A model generated the notes under the pieces. The model made no database searches. It worked only from the letters and a program-made list of their open reading frames with translations, and was not told the origin of the DNA. A DNA stretch of 22,144 nucleotides from NCBI GenBank assembly GCA_036564195.1, contig DATCLA010000290.1, positions 1 through 22,144 of the forward strand, in the 5' to 3' direction. The position numbers and the translations under genes were made by a program. Position 1 is the first letter of the stretch, and each line of letters opens with the position of its first letter. This document shows positions 15,573 through 22,144 of the stretch, piece after piece. This stretch comes from DATCLA01 sp036564195. Its GTDB lineage: Bacteria; Bacillota; UBA4882; UBA8346.

Positions 15573-16622
15573 TTAGTGGTCTAACTTTCGGATTAAGCCG
15601 CACAATAATTCACGGACCTCCTGTACGGAACTGCTTTCGTTTTGGGGGGTAATAAGCGTAACAGGGTTGATTTTGGCGCGATTGATCTGACAGGTAGCAG
15701 TGAATTCCCGAGTTTCAATAGTTTCGATTGCTAACGATTTTTCCCGGGCAACTTCGGTTATGGCATTCACTAATAAGGGATTGGCCTTTTTGCTTAACAG
15801 CGGTCCTTCGCTGCTGACTAATTGAAATTGTTTAACCTCAGGATTGGCTGTTTCAGTGAGATTGATCACATAGGTTAATTCCTTAGGTCCTTTGGCAAAT
15901 TCCGGCAATAAAGCAATTACTCCCGAATTAAGTGCACCAGAACCGCAAAAACATAAAGTTACGGAAGTAATATCCGGTTTAACTTTACTGAGAATCATCC
16001 CTGTCTCTAACAGGGCAGCACAGTTTTTCAGGGTGACGGCAGTTACCCGGTTAAAGGCGCATAGGTTTAATCCTCCTATAATGCTGAGGAGGAGTAGATT
16101 CAAATGGTTTAAATAAACCAAACGAGTGATTAAATAACCCAAACTGAACAGGACCATCAAGACAGCAATTGCGTAGATTAGGATGGAGTAGGGGACAGGG
16201 TGGTGATTGCCTGGCGTTTCCAGAAAGCTTTCCGTATCGTAACTGGTCAATAAAAAGACTTTTTGGATTTCTTTGTTTTTAGCCGGCAGGTTGACGATGA
16301 TGTTTTCAGCCCGCGCAGCGGCAAATTTAGCTAACAGCGGTCGGTTGAGTTCCTTAAAGAGCAGTAAGAGAAGGAAGAAGGAACCAACTAGGCCGACGGG
16401 TGGAAACCGGTATCCGGAAAAAGTTATGAGCAAGCCACCAACTATCACGAGCCACAGGCTGTTTTTAAACCTGTAAACCGGCAGGGCGGCTGTTTTTGGG
16501 TTAAGCTTTAAACCTGACGCTAGGCTGTTAAGTAATTGCCTAATGGCAGCGGAGCTGGAGGAACCGGGACGGCGATCTTGGTTCTCCTTGGCTGCCTGGG
16601 AAAGAAGATTATAGCAGTTCAT
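15573..16622 (-). CDS. Membrane protein resembling an M28 peptidase, metal ligands lost
   Basis: 349 residues, four hydrophobic segments at about 55-68, 75-90, 147-165 and 172-190. Some parts recall membrane-embedded M28 aminopeptidases: RRPGSSSSAA near 17-26 resembles the RP-GS start of that fold; ENIIVNLPAKN (106-116) followed by VFLLTSYDT (122-130) resembles the line leading to the zinc-binding HYDS; VTLCFCGSGALNSG (221-234) sits where the EE motif is expected; and TYVINL (250-255) resembles the following strand. But the zinc-binding His is Ser127 and no EE pair is seen, so it is probably not an active peptidase. The kinship is an inference from motif order; no certain family is recognised. 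ATG at 16622 has AAGGAG 7 bases upstream. It is divergent from the metal operon, 167 bases away. Confidence 0.7.
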   Translation of the reverse strand: MNCYNLLSQAAKENQDRRPGSSSSAAIRQLLNSLASGLKLNPKTAALPVYRFKNSLWLVIVGGLLITFSGYRFPPVGLVGSFFLLLLLFKELNRPLLAKFAAARAENIIVNLPAKNKEIQKVFLLTSYDTESFLETPGNHHPVPYSILIYAIAVLMVLFSLGYLITRLVYLNHLNLLLLSIIGGLNLCAFNRVTAVTLKNCAALLETGMILSKVKPDITSVTLCFCGSGALNSGVIALLPEFAKGPKELTYVINLTETANPEVKQFQLVSSEGPLLSKKANPLLVNAITEVAREKSLAIETIETREFTATCQINRAKINPVTLITPQNESSSVQEVRELLCGLIRKLDH

Positions 16623-16717
16623 CCCCGAACTCCTTTATACATGATAATTTTTACTTCGACTCAACAGCGTAAAATCCTACTGTTGTTTTCAGTGATTTAA
16701 GGACAACAATTTTGGAC

Positions 16718-16746
16718 TTGAATAGATGGCTACTGAATGCTAAAAT
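16718..16746 (+). promoter_or_regulatory. Promoter of the metal-resistance operon
   Basis: TTGAAT (16718-16723), 17 bases, TAAAAT (16741-16746): a good sigma-A promoter. The start point at about 16753 falls inside the palindrome at 16749-16778. Confidence 0.72.
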
Positions 16747-16748
16747 AA

Positions 16749-16778
16749 TAATTAAGCAATTGTTTAATTGTTTAATTA
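16749..16778 (+). promoter_or_regulatory. Probable operator of the ArsR/CadC-type repressor
   Basis: An inverted repeat with 13-base arms (16749-16761 and 16766-16778), a 4-base GTTT spacer and one mismatch, AT-rich like ArsR/SmtB operators. It lies just after the -10 box over the predicted start point, so a bound dimer would block transcription. The arm spacing of 4 differs from the often cited 12-2-12. Confidence 0.65.
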
Positions 16779-16789
16779 AGGTGATGTGA

Positions 16790-17167
16790 ATGAAATCTGC
16801 CCTGCAAAAGGGGAACGGGACCAGTCCGGATCTTTGTGATAGCTTTTGCCCTACCGGGCGTGATCAGACGGCTTTAAAAGATCAGGCCTTGGAAGTTTCA
16901 GGCTTGTCGGAAATTTTCAAAGCTTTAGGTGATGAAACTCGGACTAAGATCTTGTATCTGTTGGCCCACCAACCGCTTTGCGTTTGTGATCTTGCCGAGG
17001 TGCTGGAGATGAGCCTACCGGCCATCTCCCACCATCTACGGCTCCTGAAGGCCTTGCGTCTGGTGCGGTACGAGCGTGATGGTAAAATGGTCTATTATTC
17101 TTTGGATGATGAACATATTCTGAATATAATTCACGAAGCGCAGGAACATTTTACTGAAGAGCGGTAA
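16790..17167 (+). CDS. cadC: ArsR/SmtB-family metal-responsive repressor (CadC-like)
   Basis: A winged-helix dimeric repressor that should leave DNA on binding Cd, Pb or Zn. 125 residues, with the family core EIFKALGDETRTKILYLL, ELCVCDL-like motif PLCVCDL (62-68) and recognition helix SLPAISHHLRLLK. Two metal sites can be read: the CadC-type cysteine site (Cys16 and Cys20 in an N-terminal extension, Cys64 and Cys66), and the SmtB-type C-terminal site Asp107, His109, His120, Glu123, with the DxH, +11 H, +14 E spacing known from CadC. ATG 16790 is used because the earlier ATG 16784 runs straight into TGA; AAGGTG serves as ribosome binding site. It is 31 bases before cadA and under the promoter and operator described above, so autoregulation is likely. 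Confidence 0.93.
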   Translation: MKSALQKGNGTSPDLCDSFCPTGRDQTALKDQALEVSGLSEIFKALGDETRTKILYLLAHQPLCVCDLAEVLEMSLPAISHHLRLLKALRLVRYERDGKMVYYSLDDEHILNIIHEAQEHFTEER

Positions 17168-17198
17168 AGTCAAAATTAACTGAAAAAGAAGGGATGAA

Positions 17199-19331
17199 AT
17201 GCGCTATCGGTTAACAGGGCTTGACTGCCCGGACTGTGCCGCTAAAGTGGAGCGGGCCGTGCAGCAGATTGAAGGCTTGGAAACCGCAACCCTCAATTTT
17301 TCTACCTTAACTATTGACCTACCCCCACAGTTGGAAGCATCAGTCCGGGAGACCATTGCCCGGGTCGAGCCAGGGGTCAGATTGGAAGCGGTTAAAGCTA
17401 TAGCAGATCAATCAAAGCAGACGAGTGTGGAGAGTAAACGGCAATTATTTAAAATTGCTGTTGCCAGCGGGCTGTTTTTGATCGGTCTGTTTTATCATAA
17501 CCTGTTGCATCAGACTTTCTATAGTTGGGCGGAATATACGGTATTATTTACTTCCTATCTTTTAGTTGGCTGGCCGGTTATTCGTAAAGCGGGACGGCGC
17601 GTGATCCGCAAGGATTGGTTTGACGAGAGTTTTTTAATGACTGTCGCTACTTTCGGGGCAATTGTTTTGCATCAACTGGCGGAAGCTGCCGGAGTCATGC
17701 TTTTTTATGCAGTAGGAGAGTATCTGCAAGACTTGGCAGTCAATCGTTCGCGGCGTTCAATTGCAACCCTATTAAACCTTCAGCCGGAATCAGCCAATCT
17801 GAAAGAAGACGGGGTGTTAAAACCGGTTTCTCCTGCTGAAGTGAGGGTGGGAGCAACCATTGTAGTCAAACCGGGGGAAAAAGTACCGTTGGACGGGACA
17901 GTTCTGGAGGGAAGTTCCTATATGGATACTTCGTCTTTAACCGGGGAGTCGGTCCTCCGTAAGGTAAAGGCCGGAGAACCGGTACTGGCAGGGATGATTA
18001 ACGGCCAAGACCTGTTAACCGTGAAGGTGGATAAACCCTACGCCCAGTCGTCAATTGCCCGTATTATTGAACTGGTTGAAAAAGCCGGTGAACGTAAGAC
18101 TCCGACCGAACAATTTATTACTTCCTTTGCTCACTACTACACGCCAGTGGTAGTGGGAGCTGCGGTATTGCTTAGCTTGATTCCGCCACTTGTGATTCCT
18201 GGGGCTGGTTTTGGTGAATGGCTTAACCGAGCCTTGATCCTGCTGGTAATATCCTGCCCGTGTGCGTTAATGGTCTCTATTCCCCTGGGGTATTTTAGCG
18301 GCATCGGCGGTGCTTCCCGCCACGGCATTCTGGTGAAAGGCGCTAACTTTTTGGAAGCCCTGGCCCATCTGGATACAGTGGTCTTTGATAAAACCGGCAC
18401 CTTGACTCAAGGTGTCTTTCAGGTTAGGGAGATCGCGCCACGAAATGGCTTTACTGCGGATGAACTTTTGTCAATTGTAGCCGGAGCTGAACTTTTAAGT
18501 GATCATCCGATTGCCGAGTCGCTCCGTCAAGCCTATTATGCCAGTGGCGGAGTAACAATAACCGCCGGACAAGTCGATTCTTATCAGGAGATTCCGGCGT
18601 ACGGGGTTATGGCAAAAGTTAAGGGCCGGCAGGTAATAGCCGGTAACGACCGGTTACTCCACCGGGAGGAAATTCCCCATGAAGATTGCGGTTTAGCAGG
18701 AACCAGCATTTATGTAGCGGTTGACGGTATCTATGCCGGATATATTCTGATCGCCGATGAACTAAAGGCTGATGCTGCTTATACAATGCAGCAATTGCGG
18801 AAATTGGGAGTCCGTCGTTTGGTGATGCTGACCGGCGATGAAGCCGGTGTGGCGGCTCGGATCGCTGCAAGTCTGGGCCTGGACAGCTACCATGCGGAGT
18901 TGCTTCCCGAAGGTAAAGTTGGGAAGATGGAAGAGCTGGAACAGACTTTAACAAACCGGGCTAAACAGAAATTGGCATTTGTCGGCGATGGAATGAATGA
19001 CGCGCCGGTAATCAGCCGGGCTGATGTCGGGATTGCCATGGGCGGTTTAGGAAGCGATGCAGCTATCGAGGCTGCCGATGTAGTACTAATGGATGACACC
19101 CCCGCTAAATTGGTAACTGCGGTAGAAATTGCCCGGTGGACCAAGAGAATTGTCTGGCAGAATATTTATCTGGCCTTGGGAGTAAAAGCTTTCTTTATCT
19201 TGTTGGGAACCTTCGGTGTGGCCAGCATCTGGGAGGCGGTCTTTGCTGATGTCGGGGTAACGCTCTTGGCTGTCTTAAATGCCAGTCGGGCCTTGAGGTT
19301 CAAGCAAAAGGTAAAACCGGCTGCTGGCTAA
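17199..19331 (+). CDS. cadA: Zn/Cd/Pb-exporting P1B-type ATPase
   Basis: Pumps divalent soft metals out of the cell using ATP, in the cytoplasmic membrane. 710 residues. An N-terminal metal-binding domain has GLDCPDC with Cys10 and Cys13. TGES (248-251) is the actuator loop, CPC (353-355) the transmembrane metal site, DKTGT with phosphorylated Asp397, and GDGMNDAP at 596-603 the hinge. In the last membrane segments, GVKAFF and ADVG supply the Lys and DxG residues that mark the P1B-2 (Zn/Cd/Pb) rather than the copper class. ATG 17199 follows AAGAAGGGA with a short spacer; an overlapping ATG at 17194 is in another frame. It is the second gene of the operon with the CadC-like repressor. No clear terminator follows before the convergent gene. 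Confidence 0.96.
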   Translation: MRYRLTGLDCPDCAAKVERAVQQIEGLETATLNFSTLTIDLPPQLEASVRETIARVEPGVRLEAVKAIADQSKQTSVESKRQLFKIAVASGLFLIGLFYHNLLHQTFYSWAEYTVLFTSYLLVGWPVIRKAGRRVIRKDWFDESFLMTVATFGAIVLHQLAEAAGVMLFYAVGEYLQDLAVNRSRRSIATLLNLQPESANLKEDGVLKPVSPAEVRVGATIVVKPGEKVPLDGTVLEGSSYMDTSSLTGESVLRKVKAGEPVLAGMINGQDLLTVKVDKPYAQSSIARIIELVEKAGERKTPTEQFITSFAHYYTPVVVGAAVLLSLIPPLVIPGAGFGEWLNRALILLVISCPCALMVSIPLGYFSGIGGASRHGILVKGANFLEALAHLDTVVFDKTGTLTQGVFQVREIAPRNGFTADELLSIVAGAELLSDHPIAESLRQAYYASGGVTITAGQVDSYQEIPAYGVMAKVKGRQVIAGNDRLLHREEIPHEDCGLAGTSIYVAVDGIYAGYILIADELKADAAYTMQQLRKLGVRRLVMLTGDEAGVAARIAASLGLDSYHAELLPEGKVGKMEELEQTLTNRAKQKLAFVGDGMNDAPVISRADVGIAMGGLGSDAAIEAADVVLMDDTPAKLVTAVEIARWTKRIVWQNIYLALGVKAFFILLGTFGVASIWEAVFADVGVTLLAVLNASRALRFKQKVKPAAG

Positions 19332-19388
19332 GTATTTCCCAAAAGACTAGCGACGGAAGCAGTCTCGCTTACCGCCTCCTCCTAAATG

Positions 19389-20180
19389 TCAGCTAAAACC
19401 ATACTTGAATAATTTAATACAATCATCATAAATGGTTTTAGTTTTCAACACTACCGCGATTAAGGACCGGCCTTGATAACTTGCCGAGGCGACCAGGCAA
19501 CCACCGGCGTTAACTGTATAACCGGTTTTAACTCCGGTGGTATAGTGGTATTTCCAGAGGAGCTTGTTATGGTTTTTCAGATTACGAACAGTTCCGGGTT
19601 TGCTGCCGGAGATTTTGAAATATTTTGTTTTCACAATCTTTTGAAAAGTCGGTTTACGCATTGCAAACCGGGTAAGGATGGCCAGGTCATAAGCAGTGGT
19701 GTAATGCCCAATGACCGGCAGGCCGCTGGCGTTTTTAAAAACAGTGTTTCGCATGCCGATCAGGCGGGCTTTTTCAGTCATCAGGCGGGCAAAAGCCGTT
19801 TCCGTGCCGGCTATGGTTTTTGCCAGGACTGAGGCAGCATCATTGCCGGAGACTAACATTAATCCATAGAGTAGTTCCAGTACGGTTTTGCGTTCACCCC
19901 TGACCAGGTTGAGTGAGGTTCCCTCCCAGGAGACATCGCCCACTCTGACAGTTCGGTTCAAGTTGAGTTGTTCTAAGACGAGTACGGCTGTCATAATTTT
20001 AGTGGTACTGGCAGGCGCCATAATCGCCCGGGAATTTTTAGCATAAAGAACTTTACCGGTTGCCTGGTCCATTAAAATTGCGGCATGGGCATTAAGAACC
20101 GGTATTGGTTTGGCGGAAAGCACAGGTTGCGATAGTCCTAAAAGGCAACAAAACATCAGGCTGCAAAGAATTCTTTTCAA
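19389..20180 (-). CDS. D-alanyl-D-alanine carboxypeptidase, family S11 (short form)
   Basis: Trims the terminal D-Ala of peptidoglycan stem peptides outside the membrane. The three penicillin-binding motifs are present: ASTTK with the nucleophile Ser, SGN, and KTG (GVKTGYT). A signal peptide MKRILCSLMFCCLLGLSQ with cleavage near LSA-KP starts the protein if TTG 20180 is the start. AAAGAGG lies 8 bases upstream of that TTG; the longer open frame up to 20315 has no ribosome binding site and overlaps the promoter. The 263-residue product lacks the C-terminal beta domain and amphipathic anchor of DacA/DacF proteins, so it may be soluble outside or belong to a short S11 group. Convergent with cadA, 57 bases apart. 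Confidence 0.9.
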   Translation of the reverse strand: MKRILCSLMFCCLLGLSQPVLSAKPIPVLNAHAAILMDQATGKVLYAKNSRAIMAPASTTKIMTAVLVLEQLNLNRTVRVGDVSWEGTSLNLVRGERKTVLELLYGLMLVSGNDAASVLAKTIAGTETAFARLMTEKARLIGMRNTVFKNASGLPVIGHYTTAYDLAILTRFAMRKPTFQKIVKTKYFKISGSKPGTVRNLKNHNKLLWKYHYTTGVKTGYTVNAGGCLVASASYQGRSLIAVVLKTKTIYDDCIKLFKYGFS

Positions 20181-20229
20181 AACATCAACCTCTTTTAATC
20201 GGATCAGGTGTGTTCTCCTGTAAGGTAAT

Positions 20230-20252
20230 GCTAATCTTCTACTGGGATTAGC
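20230..20252 (-). other. Hairpin in the leader of the carboxypeptidase gene
   Basis: GCTAATC (20230-20236) and GATTAGC (20246-20252) form a perfect 7-base stem with a 9-base loop in the 5' leader; a third related GGTTAGC follows at 20256-20262, allowing two alternative pairings. Function unknown. Confidence 0.35.
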
Positions 20253-20286
20253 TGGGGTTAGCTTAGACCATTTAGTAGTATAAAAT

Positions 20287-20315
20287 AGTATAACGAATTT
20301 AGGGACAAGCTTCAA
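20287..20315 (-). promoter_or_regulatory. Promoter of the carboxypeptidase gene
   Basis: Read on the minus strand: TTGAAG (20315-20310), 17 bases, TATACT (20292-20287), a good sigma-A match. The leader would be about 100 bases. Confidence 0.65.
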
Positions 20316-20571
20316 CTTGTAGGAAAGAAATTTTTAGATAATATTTACATTTAAAGGGATTGGGAATTTGGAAATAAGCGGCGCTGGGGCTAAAAATCAG
20401 GAAAATCGGTAGCGTGTAGAAGTAAAAATTATCTGTCTTGCCGATGGAGAATGATTAGCAGTAATATAAGGGTAATTGGTCGCGGTGGCGCCTAATACCT
20501 TAAGATAAAGCAGTTTAAGAAACAGGGTGATGTGCAAAGTGCTAAATAAGGAGAAGAAAGGAGTGGAAACG
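20316..20571. other. Divergent intergenic region before copZ
   Basis: This stretch holds the copZ control region and no gene I can support. TTGGTC (20476-20481) and TAAGAT (20501-20506) lie 19 bases apart, the long spacing of MerR/CueR-type promoters, but no clear dyad is seen between them. Confidence 0.3.
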
Positions 20572-20796
20572 GTGGCAATGAAAACTGCAGTGATCAGTGT
20601 TGCAGGTATGTCCTGCCAGCATTGTGTCAACAGTATAAAAAACGCTGTCAGTGCTGTCAATGGAGTCAAGAAGGTCCAGGTGGATCTGGAAGGCAAAACC
20701 GTGACCGTGGAGTTTAATCCGGAAACTACTTCAGTGGCAACCATTAAGGCAGCCATTGAAGACCAGGGCTACGAGGTCCAATCAAATCTGCCTTGA
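20572..20796 (+). CDS. copZ: CopZ-like copper chaperone (heavy-metal-associated domain)
   Basis: A 74-residue single-domain protein that would carry Cu(I) in the cytoplasm, usually to a copper ATPase. The binding motif GMSCQHC (MxCxxC) begins about residue 12 and is followed by the ferredoxin-like pattern VNGVKKVQVDLEGKTVTVEF and a final AIEDQGYEV, normal for CopZ. I prefer GTG 20572, 8 bases after AGGAG (20559-20563); ATG 20578 would give 72 residues with a 14-base spacing, and GTG 20563 is also in frame after an AAGGAG. No copA or csoR is adjacent in this window, so its partner lies elsewhere, or it serves another metal. It ends at a strong terminator. Confidence 0.9.
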   Translation: MAMKTAVISVAGMSCQHCVNSIKNAVSAVNGVKKVQVDLEGKTVTVEFNPETTSVATIKAAIEDQGYEVQSNLP

Positions 20797-20799
20797 ATG

Positions 20800-20832
20800 A
20801 CCGAAACCCCTCACTTGCGAAGGGGTTTTGGT
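20800..20832 (+). terminator. Intrinsic terminator of copZ
   Basis: A 12-pair stem (20800-20811 with 20821-20832, one G-U) around a 9-base loop, four bases after the stop codon. TTCATGTTTTT follows; the upper T-rich arm also contributes. Confidence 0.75.
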
Positions 20833-20891
20833 TTCATGTTTTTAATTTATAGACAAAAAGAGGAGTGGATTAGAAAATTTCACACATTGGA

Positions 20892-20901
20892 CACAATTGT
20901 G
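20892..20901 (+). promoter_or_regulatory. Palindrome in the control region of the two-component operon
   Basis: CACAATTGTG is a perfect 10-base palindrome about 50 bases before the response regulator. TTGGAC (20887-20892) overlaps it and could be a -35 box for TAAAGA at 20910-20915 (17 bases apart), a weak promoter. The palindrome may be an operator. Confidence 0.35.
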
Positions 20902-20952
20902 ATTTAAAATAAAGAAGTGTAATTGTTTTAACCGAGGGAGGGCAATATCAGG

Positions 20953-21621
20953 ATGAAGATCTTAATGGCTGATGATGAACCCCGTATGCGCAAACTGGTG
21001 TCTGACTTTTTGAAAAAAGAAGGATATAAGGTGGTTGAGGCGGAGGACGGAAAGCAGGCGTTACAGCTCTTTAACGATAATCCCGACTTCAATCTGGTGA
21101 TTTTGGATGTCATGATGCCGGGCTATGATGGCTGGGCTGTCTGCCGGGAGATTCGTAAAAAATCCCGGGTGCCGATTATTATGCTAACCGCCCGTAGTGA
21201 AGAGAATGACGAGTTGTTCGGTTTTGACCTGGGTGCGGACGAATATATCTCTAAACCCTTTAGTCCTTTGATTTTAGTAGCACGGGTCCAGGCCTTGCTG
21301 CGCCGGGCCGGCAGCGGGCCTAAAACTGTTAAAACCTACCCTGGCATGGAAATTGACGAAAGCGGACGGGTGGTACGGATTGACAACGAAAAGATTGATT
21401 TAAGCCCAAAAGAATTTGAACTGTTAAAATACTTAGTGGATAATGAAGGGATTGCCCTTTCCCGGGAACAGATCTTAAACTCCGTTTGGGATTATGACTA
21501 TTTCGGCGATGCCCGGACCGTTGATACCCATATCAAAAAACTCCGTTTGAAACTTGGTACCAGAGCCGGCTATATTCAGACTGTCCGCGGTTTGGGCTAT
21601 AAGTTTGAGGTGAGCCCATGA
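20953..21621 (+). CDS. OmpR/PhoB-family response regulator
   Basis: A DNA-binding transcription factor of 222 residues activated by phosphorylation. The receiver domain covers about 1-118: acidic pocket Asp7-Asp8, phosphorylated Asp52 (LVILDVMMPG), Thr79 (MLTAR) and Lys101 (ISKPF). The winged-helix effector domain runs from about 130 to 220, with LSPKEFELLKYLV, ILNSVWDYDYFGDARTVD and the closing RGLGYKFE. ATG 20953 has GGGAGGG about 10 bases upstream. Its stop overlaps the start of the histidine kinase as ATGA, so the two are one operon and surely partners. The target regulon cannot be read from sequence; the upstream copper chaperone is separated by a terminator, so a link to metal stress is only a guess. 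Confidence 0.94.
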   Translation: MKILMADDEPRMRKLVSDFLKKEGYKVVEAEDGKQALQLFNDNPDFNLVILDVMMPGYDGWAVCREIRKKSRVPIIMLTARSEENDELFGFDLGADEYISKPFSPLILVARVQALLRRAGSGPKTVKTYPGMEIDESGRVVRIDNEKIDLSPKEFELLKYLVDNEGIALSREQILNSVWDYDYFGDARTVDTHIKKLRLKLGTRAGYIQTVRGLGYKFEVSP

Positions 21622-22144
21622 GATATTCAGTGCGGTTTAAACTGATTACGGCAATGGGCGGTCTAATAATTTTGTTCATCTTTTTATCATGGTTTCTCAA
21701 TGACCAACTGCTGGAAAAGTACTATTTTACGAACAAGAAAAATGCCTTAATCAAGAATTATCAGACTATTAATGGGATTTATCGGGGAGACTTATCCCGG
21801 ATCGAACTTAAGCTGGAAAAGCTGGAAAGCGACCAGGGATTGCATATTTCGATCATTAGCCCGAAATTAGTAATGAAATATGACACCTGGTTAAAAAACC
21901 ATTCCATTCGTACACAAGCGCAGCCGAAGGAACCGCGGCAACGCCCGCCATTGAGCTGGCTGAATTCAGTTACCGAACGGGTGAAACAAAACGGTATTTT
22001 AATCCGGGTTTTCCATGATTCTCGTCTAAATACGGATTTCATTTTTTTTGCCGCACTGTTACAAAACGGTGACTATCTTCTGATGCGGACGCCGGTGGCC
22101 GCACTTAAGGAGAGTGTTGCTATTGCCAACCGTTTTTTTATCCT
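21618..22144 (+). CDS. Sensor histidine kinase, N-terminal part
   Basis: Partner kinase of the preceding regulator, cut by the window end after about 175 codons. ATG 21618 overlaps the regulator stop by ATGA. A membrane segment at about residues 10-28 (LITAMGGLIILFIFLSWFL) is followed by an extracytoplasmic sensing region of about 135 residues with a Lys/Glu-rich coil and no recognised small-molecule domain. RTPVAALKESVAIANRFF at the end is the usual entry into a second membrane segment, expected just beyond the window. The HAMP, HisKA and ATPase domains are therefore not visible, and the kinase assignment rests on architecture, coupling to the regulator and the familiar RTP..A..ES pattern. 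Confidence 0.85.
   Translation, partial: MRYSVRFKLITAMGGLIILFIFLSWFLNDQLLEKYYFTNKKNALIKNYQTINGIYRGDLSRIELKLEKLESDQGLHISIISPKLVMKYDTWLKNHSIRTQAQPKEPRQRPPLSWLNSVTERVKQNGILIRVFHDSRLNTDFIFFAALLQNGDYLLMRTPVAALKESVAIANRFFI

Noticed and set aside
16673..16687. CAACAG/CTGTTG repeat before the metal operon
   Set aside because: Only six pairs with a long loop; likely chance.
20181..20315. 45-residue upstream extension of the carboxypeptidase frame
   Set aside because: It has no ribosome binding site, overlaps the minus-strand promoter, and would place a non-signal-like sequence before a clear signal peptide.
20397..20756. 119-codon minus-strand frame over copZ
   Set aside because: It is the shadow of the well-supported copZ coding frame.
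1..22144. CRISPR array, transposon ends, prophage or tRNA genes
   Set aside because: No regularly spaced repeats, no transposase-like frames, no tRNA cloverleaf seen on reading both strands by eye.

Overview
The window looks like chromosomal DNA of a Gram-positive (Bacillota), probably anaerobic bacterium of moderate GC content. The support is: (i) purine-rich Shine-Dalgarno sites ahead of nearly every gene; (ii) the order MBL-fold hydrolase, hemZ, (foldase), hisS, aspS, which is a familiar Bacillota arrangement; (iii) a 6S-RNA-like element just after aspS, where Bacillus subtilis carries bsrA; (iv) an oxygen-independent, B12-dependent ribonucleotide reductase together with an L-lactate dehydrogenase. 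The exact genus cannot be told from this sequence alone.

Layout. 1-1966: 3' part of nrdJ. 2083-3033: ldh. 3103-5188: MBL hydrolase overlapping hemZ. 5387-6925: membrane-anchored PpiC foldase with a TPR region and a good promoter of its own. 7093-10154: hisS and aspS, overlapping by ATGA. 10210-10405: probable 6S RNA, followed by a terminator. 10556-11897: promoter, leader and a DUF362/ferredoxin protein. 11930-12546: broken, truncated sugar kinase (KDG-kinase-like). 12720-13558: flavodoxin-like protein and DUF2164 protein. 13984-15210: YibE/F membrane protein ending in a clear terminator. 15573-16622 (minus): membrane protein that looks like an M28 peptidase without its metal ligands. 16718-19331: metal-resistance operon (promoter, palindromic operator, CadC-like ArsR repressor, CadA-type Zn/Cd/Pb ATPase). 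19389-20180 (minus): S11 D-Ala-D-Ala carboxypeptidase. 20572-20796: CopZ-like copper chaperone with terminator. 20953-22144: OmpR-type response regulator and the start of its histidine kinase, cut by the window end.

The left half is mainly housekeeping (dNTP synthesis, fermentation, tetrapyrrole-related radical SAM enzyme, tRNA charging, global RNA regulator). The right half is accessory: metal efflux, copper handling, a two-component system, and signs of gene decay (kdgK remnant, inactive peptidase-like protein). I found no CRISPR array, tRNA, rRNA, insertion sequence or prophage. No clearly new multi-gene system is evident; the best leads are the 6S RNA candidate, the degenerate M28-like membrane protein, the two-site metal sensor with its operator, and the leader of the DUF362 gene.
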